Positions 14,988 to 24,410 of a stretch of DNA of 40,743 bases are shown here, one piece after another. Position numbers and translations under genes: made by a program. This DNA is from Anaerolineales bacterium UBA5797. GTDB taxonomy: Bacteria > Chloroflexota > Anaerolineae > Anaerolineales > Villigracilaceae. Below the pieces are notes generated by a model, which was given only the letters and a program-made list of their open reading frames with translations, was not told the DNA's origin and searched no databases. The first letter of the stretch is position 1, and each line of letters starts with the position of its first letter. Where the stretch lies: the NCBI GenBank assembly GCA_002418205.1, contig DIDP01000077.1, positions 1-40,743 on the forward strand, read 5' to 3'.

Positions 14988-15899
14988 ATGACGGCTCAAT
15001 TAATCGATGGGACTGCCATCGCGCAAAAGGTGCGCGATGAAGTGAAAGAGAAAGTGGCAAAGCGGATCGCGGAGGGGAAGTCACAACCGGGTCTGGCGAC
15101 CGTGCTCGTGGGCGACCGGATCGACTCGGCAACGTACGTCAGCATGAAGCAGAAGGCTTGCGCCGAATTGGGGATGACCTCCTATCATCACCCCGTCCCC
15201 GCGGACATTTCGCAGGAAGATCTGGAAAAACTTATCAAGGAATTGAATGCCGATCCGAAGGTGAACGGCATCCTTGTGCAATTGCCCCTGCCCGACCACC
15301 TGGATGAGGAGCGCGTGCTGCAACTCATCAGCATCGAGAAGGATGTGGACGGCTTTTCGCCGCTCAACCTCGGCCGCCTGGCGCAAAAGGGACGCGAACC
15401 GTTGTTCGTACCGTGCACGCCGTATGGCTGCATCTACCTGCTCAAGGAAGCCGGTGTGAAGATCGCAGGCGCGAACGCGGTGGTTCTCGGACGCTCGAAC
15501 ATCGTCGGCATGCCTGCGGCGTTGCTGCTCATCAAGGAGAACGCCACCGTGACCGTTGTCCACTCGAAGACGAAGGACATCCCCGCCGTGCTGCGGGATG
15601 CGGATATCATCATCGCGGCGATCGGTCGCGCCCAGATGGTGCGGGGCGACTGGATCAAGCCCGGCGCGGCGGTTATCGACGTGGGCATCAACGGCATCCC
15701 GATGCTGAATGAGGACGGCAGCCCGGTCATCAGCCAGAAGACCGGCAAGCCGCGCCAGAAGCTGGTCGGCGATGTCAACTTTGACGAAGCCAAGGAAGTC
15801 GCCGGTTTCATTACCCCAGTACCCGGCGGCGTCGGTCCCATGACGATCGCAATGCTCATGGCAAACACCCTGCGCGCCGCGGAGATCCAGGATAAGTAA
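14988..15899 (+). CDS. folD: bifunctional methylenetetrahydrofolate dehydrogenase/methenyltetrahydrofolate cyclohydrolase
   Basis: FolD interconverts 5,10-methylene-, 5,10-methenyl- and 10-formyl-tetrahydrofolate in the cytoplasm. The 303-residue length is usual. The catalytic Tyr-x-x-x-Lys is in TYVSMKQKAC, the substrate-binding motif GILVQLPLP and the KDVDGF aspartate follow, and the NADP-binding domain carries VVLGRSNIVGMP. The C-terminal TPVPGGVGPMTIAMLM block is the family signature. A short insertion near VISQKTGKPRQKLVGDVNF is common among bacterial FolDs. Promoter and ribosome binding site are both clear and a terminator follows, so it is a single-gene unit. Confidence 0.96.
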   Translation: MTAQLIDGTAIAQKVRDEVKEKVAKRIAEGKSQPGLATVLVGDRIDSATYVSMKQKACAELGMTSYHHPVPADISQEDLEKLIKELNADPKVNGILVQLPLPDHLDEERVLQLISIEKDVDGFSPLNLGRLAQKGREPLFVPCTPYGCIYLLKEAGVKIAGANAVVLGRSNIVGMPAALLLIKENATVTVVHSKTKDIPAVLRDADIIIAAIGRAQMVRGDWIKPGAAVIDVGINGIPMLNEDGSPVISQKTGKPRQKLVGDVNFDEAKEVAGFITPVPGGVGPMTIAMLMANTLRAAEIQDK

Positions 15900-15929
15900 G
15901 TTGTAGTGTAATGACCTTCAAATAAATGG

Positions 15930-15965
15930 ATGCCCTGCTCTTATCCAATAGGGCGGGGCATTTTC
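15930..15965 (+). terminator. terminator after folD
   Basis: ATGCCCTGC and GCGGGGCAT pair over 9 bp with one G-U, around a 14-nt loop, followed by TTTT. Confidence 0.7.
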
Positions 15966-15981
15966 AAATGCGGAGGGAAAA

Positions 15982-16962
15982 ATGAAGAGGCTCCTTAAGT
16001 GGATTGGGGGCATATTCCTTGCGTTGATCATTCTGGGGATTTTGGGGATCTACTTTTCAAGCCAGACGCGATTGAAACGGATATATGAAATTTCGGAGGA
16101 AAATGTTTTGATTCCCGCAGATGATGAATCCGTGGAGCGCGGAGGGCACATCTTCAAGTTCCGTGGGTGTGAGGCGTGTCACAGCGCGGGCGGGGAGGCG
16201 TATGCCTCCGCCTCCACCGGACCGGGCATGCAATCACATTTGAATCCACCGTCGCAGGATGTGCCATTGATGGAGGGAAGTATTTACCTGGATGATCCGG
16301 CCATCGGTAGAGTCGTTGCGTCGAACCTGACAACAGGCGCGGGCGGAGTCGGAGGCGGGTACACGGACGCGGGTTGGGTCAGGGCGATCCGGCACGGAGT
16401 CCGCATGGATGGAACGCCGTTGTTGTTCATGCCGTCCACGGAGTTTTATTATTTGAGCGATGAAGATCTGGGGGATGTAATTGCCTATGTCAAAAGCGCG
16501 CCTCCGGTGGACAACGTGCTTCCAAAGAGTCAGGTCTCCTTTGCAGGACGCGTGGTCATGACACTGGTCCCGCAGATCACATTCATCCCTGCGGAACTGA
16601 TCCCGCATGAAGCCGAACGACCGGTTGCTCCGGCGGTGGGTGTTACACCGGAGTATGGCGAATACCTGAGCTACTCGTGCAAGGTCTGTCACGGATTGAC
16701 CATGTCCGGCGGGAAGATCCCGGGGTTCCCTGCCAGTTGGCCCCCTGCTCCCAATCTGACGTGGGGCGAAGGAAGCGCCCTCCCCAACTGGGACGAATCA
16801 GGTTTCATGAACACCCTGCGGACCGGGGTAACGCCTGACGGAATTGAACTACGCGGCGAGTACATGCCGTGGACATCCTTCCAGCACATGAACGACGATG
16901 AACTGCGGGCGGTATGGGCGTATCTGGAGTCCCTGCCTACAAAAGCCTACGGAAACCGCTGA
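15982..16962 (+). CDS. membrane-anchored diheme cytochrome c
   Basis: The 326-residue protein has an N-terminal anchor (about 7-26) and two cytochrome c domains exposed outside the membrane. Heme motifs are CEACH (63-67) and CKVCH (233-237). Candidate axial methionines are Met150 (LLFMPS) and Met295 (EYMPWTSF), each followed by the helix typical of class I cytochromes (DLGDVIAYVKS, ELRAVWAYLESL). Anchored diheme cytochromes of this layout pass electrons from periplasmic dehydrogenases towards terminal oxidases. No dehydrogenase or oxidase lies beside it. The ribosome binding site GGAGGG sits 5 nt before the ATG. It ends 74 bp before the kinase start codon. Confidence 0.88.
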   Translation: MKRLLKWIGGIFLALIILGILGIYFSSQTRLKRIYEISEENVLIPADDESVERGGHIFKFRGCEACHSAGGEAYASASTGPGMQSHLNPPSQDVPLMEGSIYLDDPAIGRVVASNLTTGAGGVGGGYTDAGWVRAIRHGVRMDGTPLLFMPSTEFYYLSDEDLGDVIAYVKSAPPVDNVLPKSQVSFAGRVVMTLVPQITFIPAELIPHEAERPVAPAVGVTPEYGEYLSYSCKVCHGLTMSGGKIPGFPASWPPAPNLTWGEGSALPNWDESGFMNTLRTGVTPDGIELRGEYMPWTSFQHMNDDELRAVWAYLESLPTKAYGNR

Positions 16963-17000
16963 AAACCCGAATTTTATAACCATTCTGAATCAATCCATGC

Positions 17001-17029
17001 TTGCGCGGCGTCCCTGCCGTGGTTATACT
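17001..17029 (+). promoter_or_regulatory. promoter of the Ser/Thr kinase, predicted leaderless
   Basis: TTGCGC (17001-17006), a 17-nt spacer and TATACT (17024-17029) lie directly upstream of GTG at 17036, with 6 nt between. This decides the start: an in-frame ATG at 16997 and earlier codons would lie upstream of the transcript. Confidence 0.6.
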
Positions 17030-17035
17030 TGGCAG

Positions 17036-19057
17036 GTGACTTTGAAACGCATTGGCAGATATGAGATCAAGGGAGAGATCGGACGTGGTATCTCCACCGT
17101 CTATCGTGCATTCGATACGGGCTTCAACCGTGAAGTGGCCGTGAAGGTTCTTCCGCTTGAACTTTCACAAAACCTGAATTTTCGCGCCCGTTTCAAGCGC
17201 GAACTCAAGACCATCGCCTCCCTCGAACACCCTGCCATCGTCCCCGTCTATGATGTAGGGGAGGTGAACGGACAACCGTTCTTTGTCATGCGTTACATGG
17301 CTGGCGGTTCGCTTGCGACCTTGATCGAACAGGGACGTTTTTCACTTCAGGATACCGCACGGATCATCGAACGCGTTGCCCTCGCCCTTGACCATGCCCA
17401 CAAACGCGGCATCATCCATCGGGACATGAAGCCCGATAACATCCTATTCGATGCCAACGACAATCCCTACATTTCCGATTTCGGCGTTGCCAAACTGACC
17501 GAGTCCGGTTATTCCTCCACGCAGGAGGGCAGGATGATCGGCACACCGGGCTATATGAGTCCGGAACAGGCTTATAACAAGTCGGTGGACGGGCGCAGTG
17601 ACATCTATGGTCTGGGCGCGATCATCTATCAAATGTTGAGCGGGAAAAAGCCATATCATCACAAGACCGACGCGCCCATCTCGGCGGTCATCAAACATCT
17701 CACCGAACCGCTCCCCGAAATCCTGCGGGATGCCCCGAATATGCCGCAGGAAGTGGATACGATCATCAAGACCGCCATGGCGAAGAACAAGGAGGACCGT
17801 TATGCATCAGCCATTGACCTGGCGCGGGCTTTGAACAAGGTGGCGTTCGGGGAAGACCGGATACTGAACGCCCCCTCGACGATCCTGGACCGCCCCGGAT
17901 TTATGGCTTCGACGCGCTCCCGCCTGCGCTGGCTGGCTGGCGGAATCGTGATCCTGGGCTTGATCGGTCTGTTCGCCTTTCGGAATCAATTGCCGTTTCT
18001 CTCACCCGCCTCCCTCCCGACCGCAAGCCTGACTCCATCATATACAGCCTCAGCCTCCACCGCCACAGCCTCCCCCGCGCCCGCCTTCACCGCGACCATT
18101 GAGCCGACAGTGTCAACGCCCCTGCCGACGGTCAATCCCTACCCCGGCAGCGCGGACCTGGTCGCTTTGGTCTCTGGCAATGACCTCTACCTCATGAACA
18201 CCGATGGCAGTAATCTGGTCCAGGTGCGAACGGATAACGCCTCAAAGTCGAACCTGCAATGGATCACCGGCAACAGGCTGGTTTACATGTCGCGGAATTG
18301 CGCCTACCTCATGGACGGAAACACAAAACAGACCCAGCCGCTTTCCTGCTTCAACGCCGGTGAACTGCTTGAAAGTTTCCACGTCTCACCGGATGGAAAA
18401 TATGTCGCCATCAGCATCCAGAAGACCCTGAACATCCTGCCCTTTAATATTGACGTGCTCAAGGAGGTGGATTCAAGGTTCGATCTCCTCAAAATGCAGG
18501 ATAACTGCTTCTACAATCAATACCCGTTCAGGGAGGTGCTCTGGTCGAAGGATGGCACACACCTTGCCGCGCGTGTCATCGATACCCGATTGGTGAATTC
18601 CGATCAGATCTTTTACCTGAACGTGGATATCCCAAACTGCGACACTGTGGGACCCGTGCGCCTCGACCGGATCCCGGGCGGGCGGATTGAATACGTGGGT
18701 GAAAGCACCAAACGCATTGGCAGTTTCGATTGGGATGGTGAACACCTGTTTTTGCTGAACGATTTCATCCGCAATGACGGCTTTGGCAACCTCTACCTGT
18801 ATGACAGCAACACCAGGGAAGCCACAAAACTGAACCCGATCAATGGCGAATGCTGTTACCGCGATGCGCGCCTGAGCCCGGATGGGAAATACATCTTCTT
18901 TGTCTACCAAAGATTTGGCAGCAATGTCATCGAACTGTATTACGTATCCTTCTCAGACCTGCAATCAGGACAGCCGTTGACACCCATCGAACTGCCCAGT
19001 GGATTTTTCGCCACCGCCCGCGAAAGACCTCAACCCGCACTGCGTCCTGCGGAATAA
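17036..19057 (+). CDS. transmembrane Ser/Thr protein kinase with C-terminal beta-propeller-like domain
   Basis: With a GTG start the protein has 673 residues. The kinase domain (about 8-270) is complete: glycine loop GEIGRGIST, Lys37 in VAVKVL, Glu56, catalytic HRDMKPDN (Asp130), DFG at 148-150 and the SPE form of the APE motif. A membrane span (298-315) and a Pro/Thr/Ala-rich linker lead to an outer domain (about 375-673) with repeated blades such as DLYLMNTDGSNLVQVRTD, LSPDGKYIFFVYQ and VSPDGKYVAIS, as in TolB/WD40 propellers. It is a PknB-style receptor kinase whose propeller may sense an envelope signal. Substrates and cognate phosphatase are not in the window. Confidence 0.9.
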   Translation: MTLKRIGRYEIKGEIGRGISTVYRAFDTGFNREVAVKVLPLELSQNLNFRARFKRELKTIASLEHPAIVPVYDVGEVNGQPFFVMRYMAGGSLATLIEQGRFSLQDTARIIERVALALDHAHKRGIIHRDMKPDNILFDANDNPYISDFGVAKLTESGYSSTQEGRMIGTPGYMSPEQAYNKSVDGRSDIYGLGAIIYQMLSGKKPYHHKTDAPISAVIKHLTEPLPEILRDAPNMPQEVDTIIKTAMAKNKEDRYASAIDLARALNKVAFGEDRILNAPSTILDRPGFMASTRSRLRWLAGGIVILGLIGLFAFRNQLPFLSPASLPTASLTPSYTASASTATASPAPAFTATIEPTVSTPLPTVNPYPGSADLVALVSGNDLYLMNTDGSNLVQVRTDNASKSNLQWITGNRLVYMSRNCAYLMDGNTKQTQPLSCFNAGELLESFHVSPDGKYVAISIQKTLNILPFNIDVLKEVDSRFDLLKMQDNCFYNQYPFREVLWSKDGTHLAARVIDTRLVNSDQIFYLNVDIPNCDTVGPVRLDRIPGGRIEYVGESTKRIGSFDWDGEHLFLLNDFIRNDGFGNLYLYDSNTREATKLNPINGECCYRDARLSPDGKYIFFVYQRFGSNVIELYYVSFSDLQSGQPLTPIELPSGFFATARERPQPALRPAE

Positions 19058-19081
19058 AAAAGCCCCGCCTCATCGCGGGAC
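19055..19081 (-). terminator. terminator for ABC exporter A, shared with the kinase gene end
   Basis: On minus, GTCCCGC and GCGGGGC pair (one G-U) around GATGAG and are followed by TTTTTT. It ends the exporter A transcript and lies right after the convergent kinase stop. Confidence 0.8.
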
Positions 19082-19113
19082 TTATGTCTGCCTCCGTTCG
19101 ATTTGTCTCTGCC

Positions 19114-20310
19114 TCACTCGTAGCGGAATCTCATCACGCCCACGGTGAAGAAGACTGCCGCAAACCCGAGCAGGACTCCCGCCTCGGGCAGAATTTCCAT
19201 CATGCCTCCGCTGCGCAAGCCCAGGTCCAACATGCCTTCCATCGCCCAGGTGGTGGGGAGGATCCTTACAGCATTCTGTATCGCAGGTGGGAACAACTCC
19301 AGTGGATACATACATCCGCCCAGCAGGGCGAAAAGCATGCCGAACATGATGCTCAATCCGACAGCCTGCCCTGCGGTCTTGATGAACGTTCCCAATGTGG
19401 TGCCGAACGCTGCCGCCGCAACTGCGGATGCGAATAACAGAACGAACAGGGCCAGGGGTTCACGTCCCCAATTGAGTTTCATCACAAGGATGCCGAATCC
19501 CACCAGCAGAAACATTTGAATCAACGCCATTCCCACCTGACCTGCGATCGTACCGAATAAAAATGTTGCCTTGCGGGAAGGGGTCGTTAGCAGGCGGCGC
19601 AACGTCCCTTCCTCGCGTTCGGACGCGAACAACGCCGAGATTCCGAACAGTGGTATGAACACCCACGTGATCAATTGCCCGGCAGACGTATTGGTACGCG
19701 GGTCATAATCGATCTCGTCTGGCGTTGTACCTTCGATCACGGTCACACGTTCAGGCGCATCCGCTTGAATGGACTGTGCCATTTCCAACGATTCCTCAAA
19801 AAAAGTTTGTTTCTCTGCATCAGATGCAAAAGCTTGTTTTGCTTCACGCACATTGACCGCGTTCTGCGCCGCAGAGATGGAACTGCTCACCCTTCGGATC
19901 GCTGTCAGCACGGCCCGCTCGGCGATGGTGGCATTCAGGTTGTTTGGCTGTTGAAGCAATTCGACCTGTGCTGAGCCGTTTAGCAGCGATTCGATGTCGA
20001 TCCCCGCAGGGATGATGAACACAACCGAAGCGCGGCGGTCATCGAACTGCCTCTGCGCCTCCCCCAGCGCAACCACCTCGGGGTTTACGGCGGTCGAGTT
20101 TTCAAGCTCAGAAATGATCTGCTGTGAAATGGATGTTTGTGCTTCATCCACGACCAGTAATCGGATGCGGTTATCGTCATCGCCTGACGGGACCCCACCT
20201 GCGATCAGGAAAGTGAAGGTGATGGGTAATATGACGAAGAATAACCACTCTGATTTGCTTGAAAATTTTATAATGGCGTCTTTCCATGCGATGGCGAAAA
20301 TTTTTTTCAT
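19114..20310 (-). CDS. ABC-2 type exporter permease, second of exporter A
   Basis: The 398-residue protein has the YhfQ/NatB-like ABC-2 layout: one N-terminal span (about 20-40), a large extracytoplasmic domain (about 45-215, with VVDEAQTSISQQIISEL and IIPAGIDIESLLNG), then five or six spans (about 220-395). The coupling segment SEREEGTLRRLLTTPSRKATFLFG follows the second span, as in the family. It starts 4 nt inside the end of the preceding permease (ATGA), so the two are coupled and probably form a heterodimer served by the ATPase at 21662-22606. Such exporters carry lipids, peptides or drugs; the cargo is unknown. Confidence 0.88.
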   Translation of the reverse strand: MKKIFAIAWKDAIIKFSSKSEWLFFVILPITFTFLIAGGVPSGDDDNRIRLLVVDEAQTSISQQIISELENSTAVNPEVVALGEAQRQFDDRRASVVFIIPAGIDIESLLNGSAQVELLQQPNNLNATIAERAVLTAIRRVSSSISAAQNAVNVREAKQAFASDAEKQTFFEESLEMAQSIQADAPERVTVIEGTTPDEIDYDPRTNTSAGQLITWVFIPLFGISALFASEREEGTLRRLLTTPSRKATFLFGTIAGQVGMALIQMFLLVGFGILVMKLNWGREPLALFVLLFASAVAAAAFGTTLGTFIKTAGQAVGLSIMFGMLFALLGGCMYPLELFPPAIQNAVRILPTTWAMEGMLDLGLRSGGMMEILPEAGVLLGFAAVFFTVGVMRFRYE

Positions 20311-21566
20311 TTCTGCACCAACCCATTCCGGTTGAATATCACAACTGCAACTCCAAACAAGACGGTTCCCATAACGAGCAGGGCAGTGATGGGTTCTGTT
20401 AGATTCTTCAAAGTACCGCCGAGGGCCAACGTTGTGAAACCATCCAGACCCCAGGCGTTGGGTGTGATCTTGCTGATGGTTTGAATGAACGGCGGGAAAT
20501 TCTCAAGATTGATGAAACTGCCGCCCAATATGCTGAAGATCAACATGACAACGGTACCTGTATTGGCAACCTGTGCAGGTGTATGGGCAAAGGCTGTGAT
20601 CAACATACCCCAGCCTGTCGCACCAAAGACCGCTGCAAGGATCAGGGCAAGGATCCCCGGAGCATCACCCCACTTTACCTGGAAGAACATGGCTGAAGCG
20701 AGAATCAATATCCCGACCTGGGCAACGCCCATGAAAAAGATGCCGAGCACCTTGCCGCCTAATATTTGCACCGACTGCGTGGGCGAGATCATCAGGCGGG
20801 GCAGTGTTCCCTGGGCGCGTTCAGCAAGGATGGAACGTCCACCGTAGGAGACAGTGTACATCAGGAACATCAGTGCCATGCCAGGTGCAAAGTAGGCAAG
20901 CAGATCGAACTCGACCGCCTCGGCGCCTTGCGTGTCCGTTTTTAGCGTGATGACGGTTGATTCGATCTGGTCCACATTCTCGAACAAGGCGCGCGCTTCG
21001 GCTTCCGCATTTTGTGGATTCAGCAGTCCGCTCTGCATCAAGCCCACGATGGAGGTCATCCCTCTCATGCGTCCTTCCTCTACGCGTGAAACGAACTCGT
21101 CCACGATGGCTTTGACGATGCCCGCGCCGGTGGGACGGGAGGGATTGGCGTACACTTCGATCTTGACGGCCTCGGGTGTGACGGCGTTCGGGTCAAACAT
21201 GGTCCCTTCGGCGGGGATGATAGAACGAGTGAAGCCTTCCGGGATGATGACCGCGGCTGAGGCCTGGTCACTGTCTATTAACTGGCGAGCCGCCTCGGGG
21301 TCGGACGAAGCGGTGGGTTCCATTAACTCAGCCAGGTCTTCCGAGTTGAATAGATCCACCAACGCGTTTCCCAACTGGTTGTTATCCAGATTGACAATGA
21401 CGACGGGGATATCCGAGATGCCTGTCGAGCCGCCGCTGAAGCGCCCCGTGACGAAGCCCATGCCGATGGTGAGCAGGAACGGCGCGAGCAGCATGAACGT
21501 CAGCGCAGCGCGGTCGCGGAACATAAGTTTAAGGTCTTTGATGCCGATGAGGAATAATTTTTTCAT
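20307..21566 (-). CDS. ABC-2 type exporter permease, first of exporter A
   Basis: The 419-residue protein matches its partner in layout: an N-terminal span (about 22-42), an extracytoplasmic domain (about 45-225) with VVIVNLDNNQLGNALVDLF and VIIPEGFTRS, and a C-terminal membrane bundle. The cytoplasmic coupling helix is recognisable in LAERAQGTLPRLMISPTQSVQILGGK. Conserved ILGGSFINLENFPPF and TPNAWGLDGF blocks are typical of ABC-2 permeases. A palindromic repeat (21580-21661) separates it from the ATPase gene, an unusual insertion inside what should be one operon, and could alter the ATPase-to-permease expression ratio. Confidence 0.88.
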   Translation of the reverse strand: MKKLFLIGIKDLKLMFRDRAALTFMLLAPFLLTIGMGFVTGRFSGGSTGISDIPVVIVNLDNNQLGNALVDLFNSEDLAELMEPTASSDPEAARQLIDSDQASAAVIIPEGFTRSIIPAEGTMFDPNAVTPEAVKIEVYANPSRPTGAGIVKAIVDEFVSRVEEGRMRGMTSIVGLMQSGLLNPQNAEAEARALFENVDQIESTVITLKTDTQGAEAVEFDLLAYFAPGMALMFLMYTVSYGGRSILAERAQGTLPRLMISPTQSVQILGGKVLGIFFMGVAQVGILILASAMFFQVKWGDAPGILALILAAVFGATGWGMLITAFAHTPAQVANTGTVVMLIFSILGGSFINLENFPPFIQTISKITPNAWGLDGFTTLALGGTLKNLTEPITALLVMGTVLFGVAVVIFNRNGLVQK

Positions 21567-21579
21567 GATATTTCCTACA

Positions 21580-21661
21580 TGTCATTGCGAGCGCACGTTG
21601 CGAAGCAATCTCCTGTTATGAGGGGATTGCTTCGTCGCAACGAACGCTCCTCGCAATGACA
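21580..21661. repeat. palindromic intergenic repeat, family 1, inside the exporter A operon
   Basis: Same family as 4062-4174: it begins TGTCATTGCGAGCGCACG and ends CTCCTCGCAATGACA, with inner arms GAAGCAATCTCC and GGGGATTGCTTC. It sits exactly between the ATPase stop codon and the permease start, leaving 13 bp to the latter. Confidence 0.88.
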
Positions 21662-22606
<945 letters not shown>

Positions 22607-22630
22607 AAATCGCTCCCGCAAAATTTGTGC

Positions 22631-23011
22631 TTACGATCTTCGCCCGCGTCCAAGGATCAAGCCCAGGCCGAGGACAATGAGGATGATGGGCCAGTACACC
22701 CTCAAGTTGAGATTGATCGCATCGCCAAGAAGCAGGCTCACTGACAGCAGAAGCATGAACAGGCCGACCAACGTGGGTACCATCACACCCATTTCAAATA
22801 AATCATTCGTGGAACGGTAGCGGTTGTATGCGCCAGTAAGTGCGCCAAAGGCGGGGAACAGGATGAAGAGCGCCCACCAATTCAATTCGAAGGACAAGAC
22901 AGCCATTTGGTTAAGCAGGACAATAACTCCGCCGCCGATAAAGATGAGCCCGATCCAGATGGTGGATGATCGTCCTCTGTTGTGTTCGCCACTGTTATTG
23001 TTTGTGTTCAT
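22631..23011 (-). CDS. small LiaI/LiaF-like four-span membrane protein
   Basis: The 126-residue protein has a hydrophilic Asn/Gly/Arg-rich start and four membrane spans arranged as two hairpins (about 18-36, 44-60, 73-95 and 105-121). Each hairpin shows the repeated theme GLIFIGGGVIVLLN ... WWALFILFPAFG and LLLSVSLLLGD ... WPIILIVLGLGLILG, as in the LiaI/LiaF transmembrane (DUF5668-like) family. Those proteins sit in envelope-stress circuits. GGAGG lies about 8 nt before the ATG. As first gene of the exporter A unit it may sense or modulate envelope stress linked to export, which is inference from context. Confidence 0.7.
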   Translation of the reverse strand: MNTNNNSGEHNRGRSSTIWIGLIFIGGGVIVLLNQMAVLSFELNWWALFILFPAFGALTGAYNRYRSTNDLFEMGVMVPTLVGLFMLLLSVSLLLGDAINLNLRVYWPIILIVLGLGLILGRGRRS

Positions 23012-23306
23012 TTTCTTCCTCCATGATAAATTGATTTGGATAACTGAAGTGTAGAGTACTTTTATTCGGATGTCATCACGTGAAAGATGTATATCTCAAT
23101 CAATCAAAAGTTTGAGTATGAAGGTCATAAGAAAATTACTATTGCTGTTTTAGGGTGGGATGAAAAATATTTTCTACTCCTCTCCCGTGTTGCCTGGCGA
23201 AAGGTTATTGTGTTGCAGCATGGGCAGGATATCAGTATACCTGCCCCCGAGCCAAGATGCTTGTTCCCTGCCGTATCCTGCGCGGCGTTCATGGGTTGAG
23301 GATGGT
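23012..23306. other. intergenic region upstream of exporter A, no gene seen
   Basis: This 295-bp AT-richer stretch lies between the start of the exporter A operon and the end of the nucleoside hydrolase gene. It should hold the operon promoter, but I see no convincing -35/-10 pair. A TCACGTGA palindrome lies at 23077-23084. A 70-codon plus-strand frame has no ribosome binding site and no recognisable sequence. Confidence 0.5.
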
Positions 23307-24350
23307 TTACTCAGGCATGTTCAGCGTATCCAAAAATAACTGTTCAAAGCGCTCGCCATCAGCACTGACTGCCACACGGATGGACGCGCCGTCCCCGCTC
23401 ACCTGGGTTCGCCCGCTGTCGCTGCCTTCTTCCTCGACAACGATGAGCATTTTGGTTTCGAAATCTGCCAGCGAGTTATCGGTCAGGATGGCAGCCGAGA
23501 GCGTATCCCAAAAATAGTAACCGCCCATCCGGATGAAGTCATGATACTCTGTCCTTGTCAGCAAATCGAAGACGAACCTCGCTTCCGGTGTCTGGCGATC
23601 GTTCTTGATGCGTTTGACAAAAGCCTCCGTCACCGGAGCGTGGTTGGTGGCGTCCAATGGAACCAGGGTGACCGGAGCGCCGGATCGAAAGACAAGTGCG
23701 GCCGCGTGAGGGTCCACGTAGATGTTCCACTCGGCAAAAGGATTGTCGATGCCGGCATGGGAATATCCCACGTTTCCGGGCACATCCACCGCGCCGCCCA
23801 TGATGTAGATCATCTCGATTTTATCCTTGAGCCCGGGAGCAGTCTGTAAGGCCTCAGCCAGATTGGTCAGCGGACCCAGGGCAAGGATCGTCATTTTGTC
23901 GGGTGAAGATTGAATCGCAGCGGTGATCAGATCCACAGCAGATTGAGGCGAGGGAGAAGCGGGGGTATCTGGAAGAGTAAGTCCGGCTAACGCATCCACC
24001 CTCTCGCGCCAGGCATCTGGAAAGGCATGGTCCCCCTGCAGGGGTGTCTCACGCCCGCAACTGACTGGAATATCCGGCTGTCCTGCCAGGGCGGCGAGTT
24101 TCATGGCATTTCTGATACCCGGCTCGCAATGCGCCTCCCCTGTGCCCGTTACGGTGATGGCTTCGATGCTGATATCAGGACGGTTGAGCAGATACAGGAT
24201 CGCCATCCAATCGTCCCCCGCCATGTCGGTGTCAATGATGAGGGGACGCGGCGTACCCGGGAAAGGTGTGGATGTGGGTCGAGGCGTTGGCTGTGTTCCG
24301 CAGGCTGCCAGAATGAACATCAGGCTGAAGGCAAGGTTTTTTCGGATCAT
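23307..24350 (-). CDS. nucleoside hydrolase-like lipoprotein
   Basis: Inosine-uridine-preferring nucleoside hydrolases split ribonucleosides into base and ribose. The 347-residue protein carries the calcium-binding signature DTDMAGDD (40-47), the ITVTGTGEA loop, the LGPLTNLAEAL helix, MGGAVDVPGN and AEWNIYVDPHAA, all diagnostic of the family. Unusually it has a lipoprotein signal (lipobox LAAC, Cys17) and a Pro/Thr linker, so it acts outside the cell membrane and could scavenge nucleosides for uptake. It lies 60 bp downstream of the P1-peptidase gene, on the same strand. Substrate preference cannot be judged from sequence. Confidence 0.88.
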   Translation of the reverse strand: MIRKNLAFSLMFILAACGTQPTPRPTSTPFPGTPRPLIIDTDMAGDDWMAILYLLNRPDISIEAITVTGTGEAHCEPGIRNAMKLAALAGQPDIPVSCGRETPLQGDHAFPDAWRERVDALAGLTLPDTPASPSPQSAVDLITAAIQSSPDKMTILALGPLTNLAEALQTAPGLKDKIEMIYIMGGAVDVPGNVGYSHAGIDNPFAEWNIYVDPHAAALVFRSGAPVTLVPLDATNHAPVTEAFVKRIKNDRQTPEARFVFDLLTRTEYHDFIRMGGYYFWDTLSAAILTDNSLADFETKMLIVVEEEGSDSGRTQVSGDGASIRVAVSADGERFEQLFLDTLNMPE

Positions 24351-24410
24351 TTCAACCTCATCTCATCAATCACCGGCTGTGTCTCCGGCTTCAATATCGG
24401 TTGGTCCCGC

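Noticed and set aside
23087..23299. 70-codon plus-strand frame upstream of exporter A
   Set aside because: No ribosome binding site, no recognisable domain, and it lies where a minus-strand promoter is expected.
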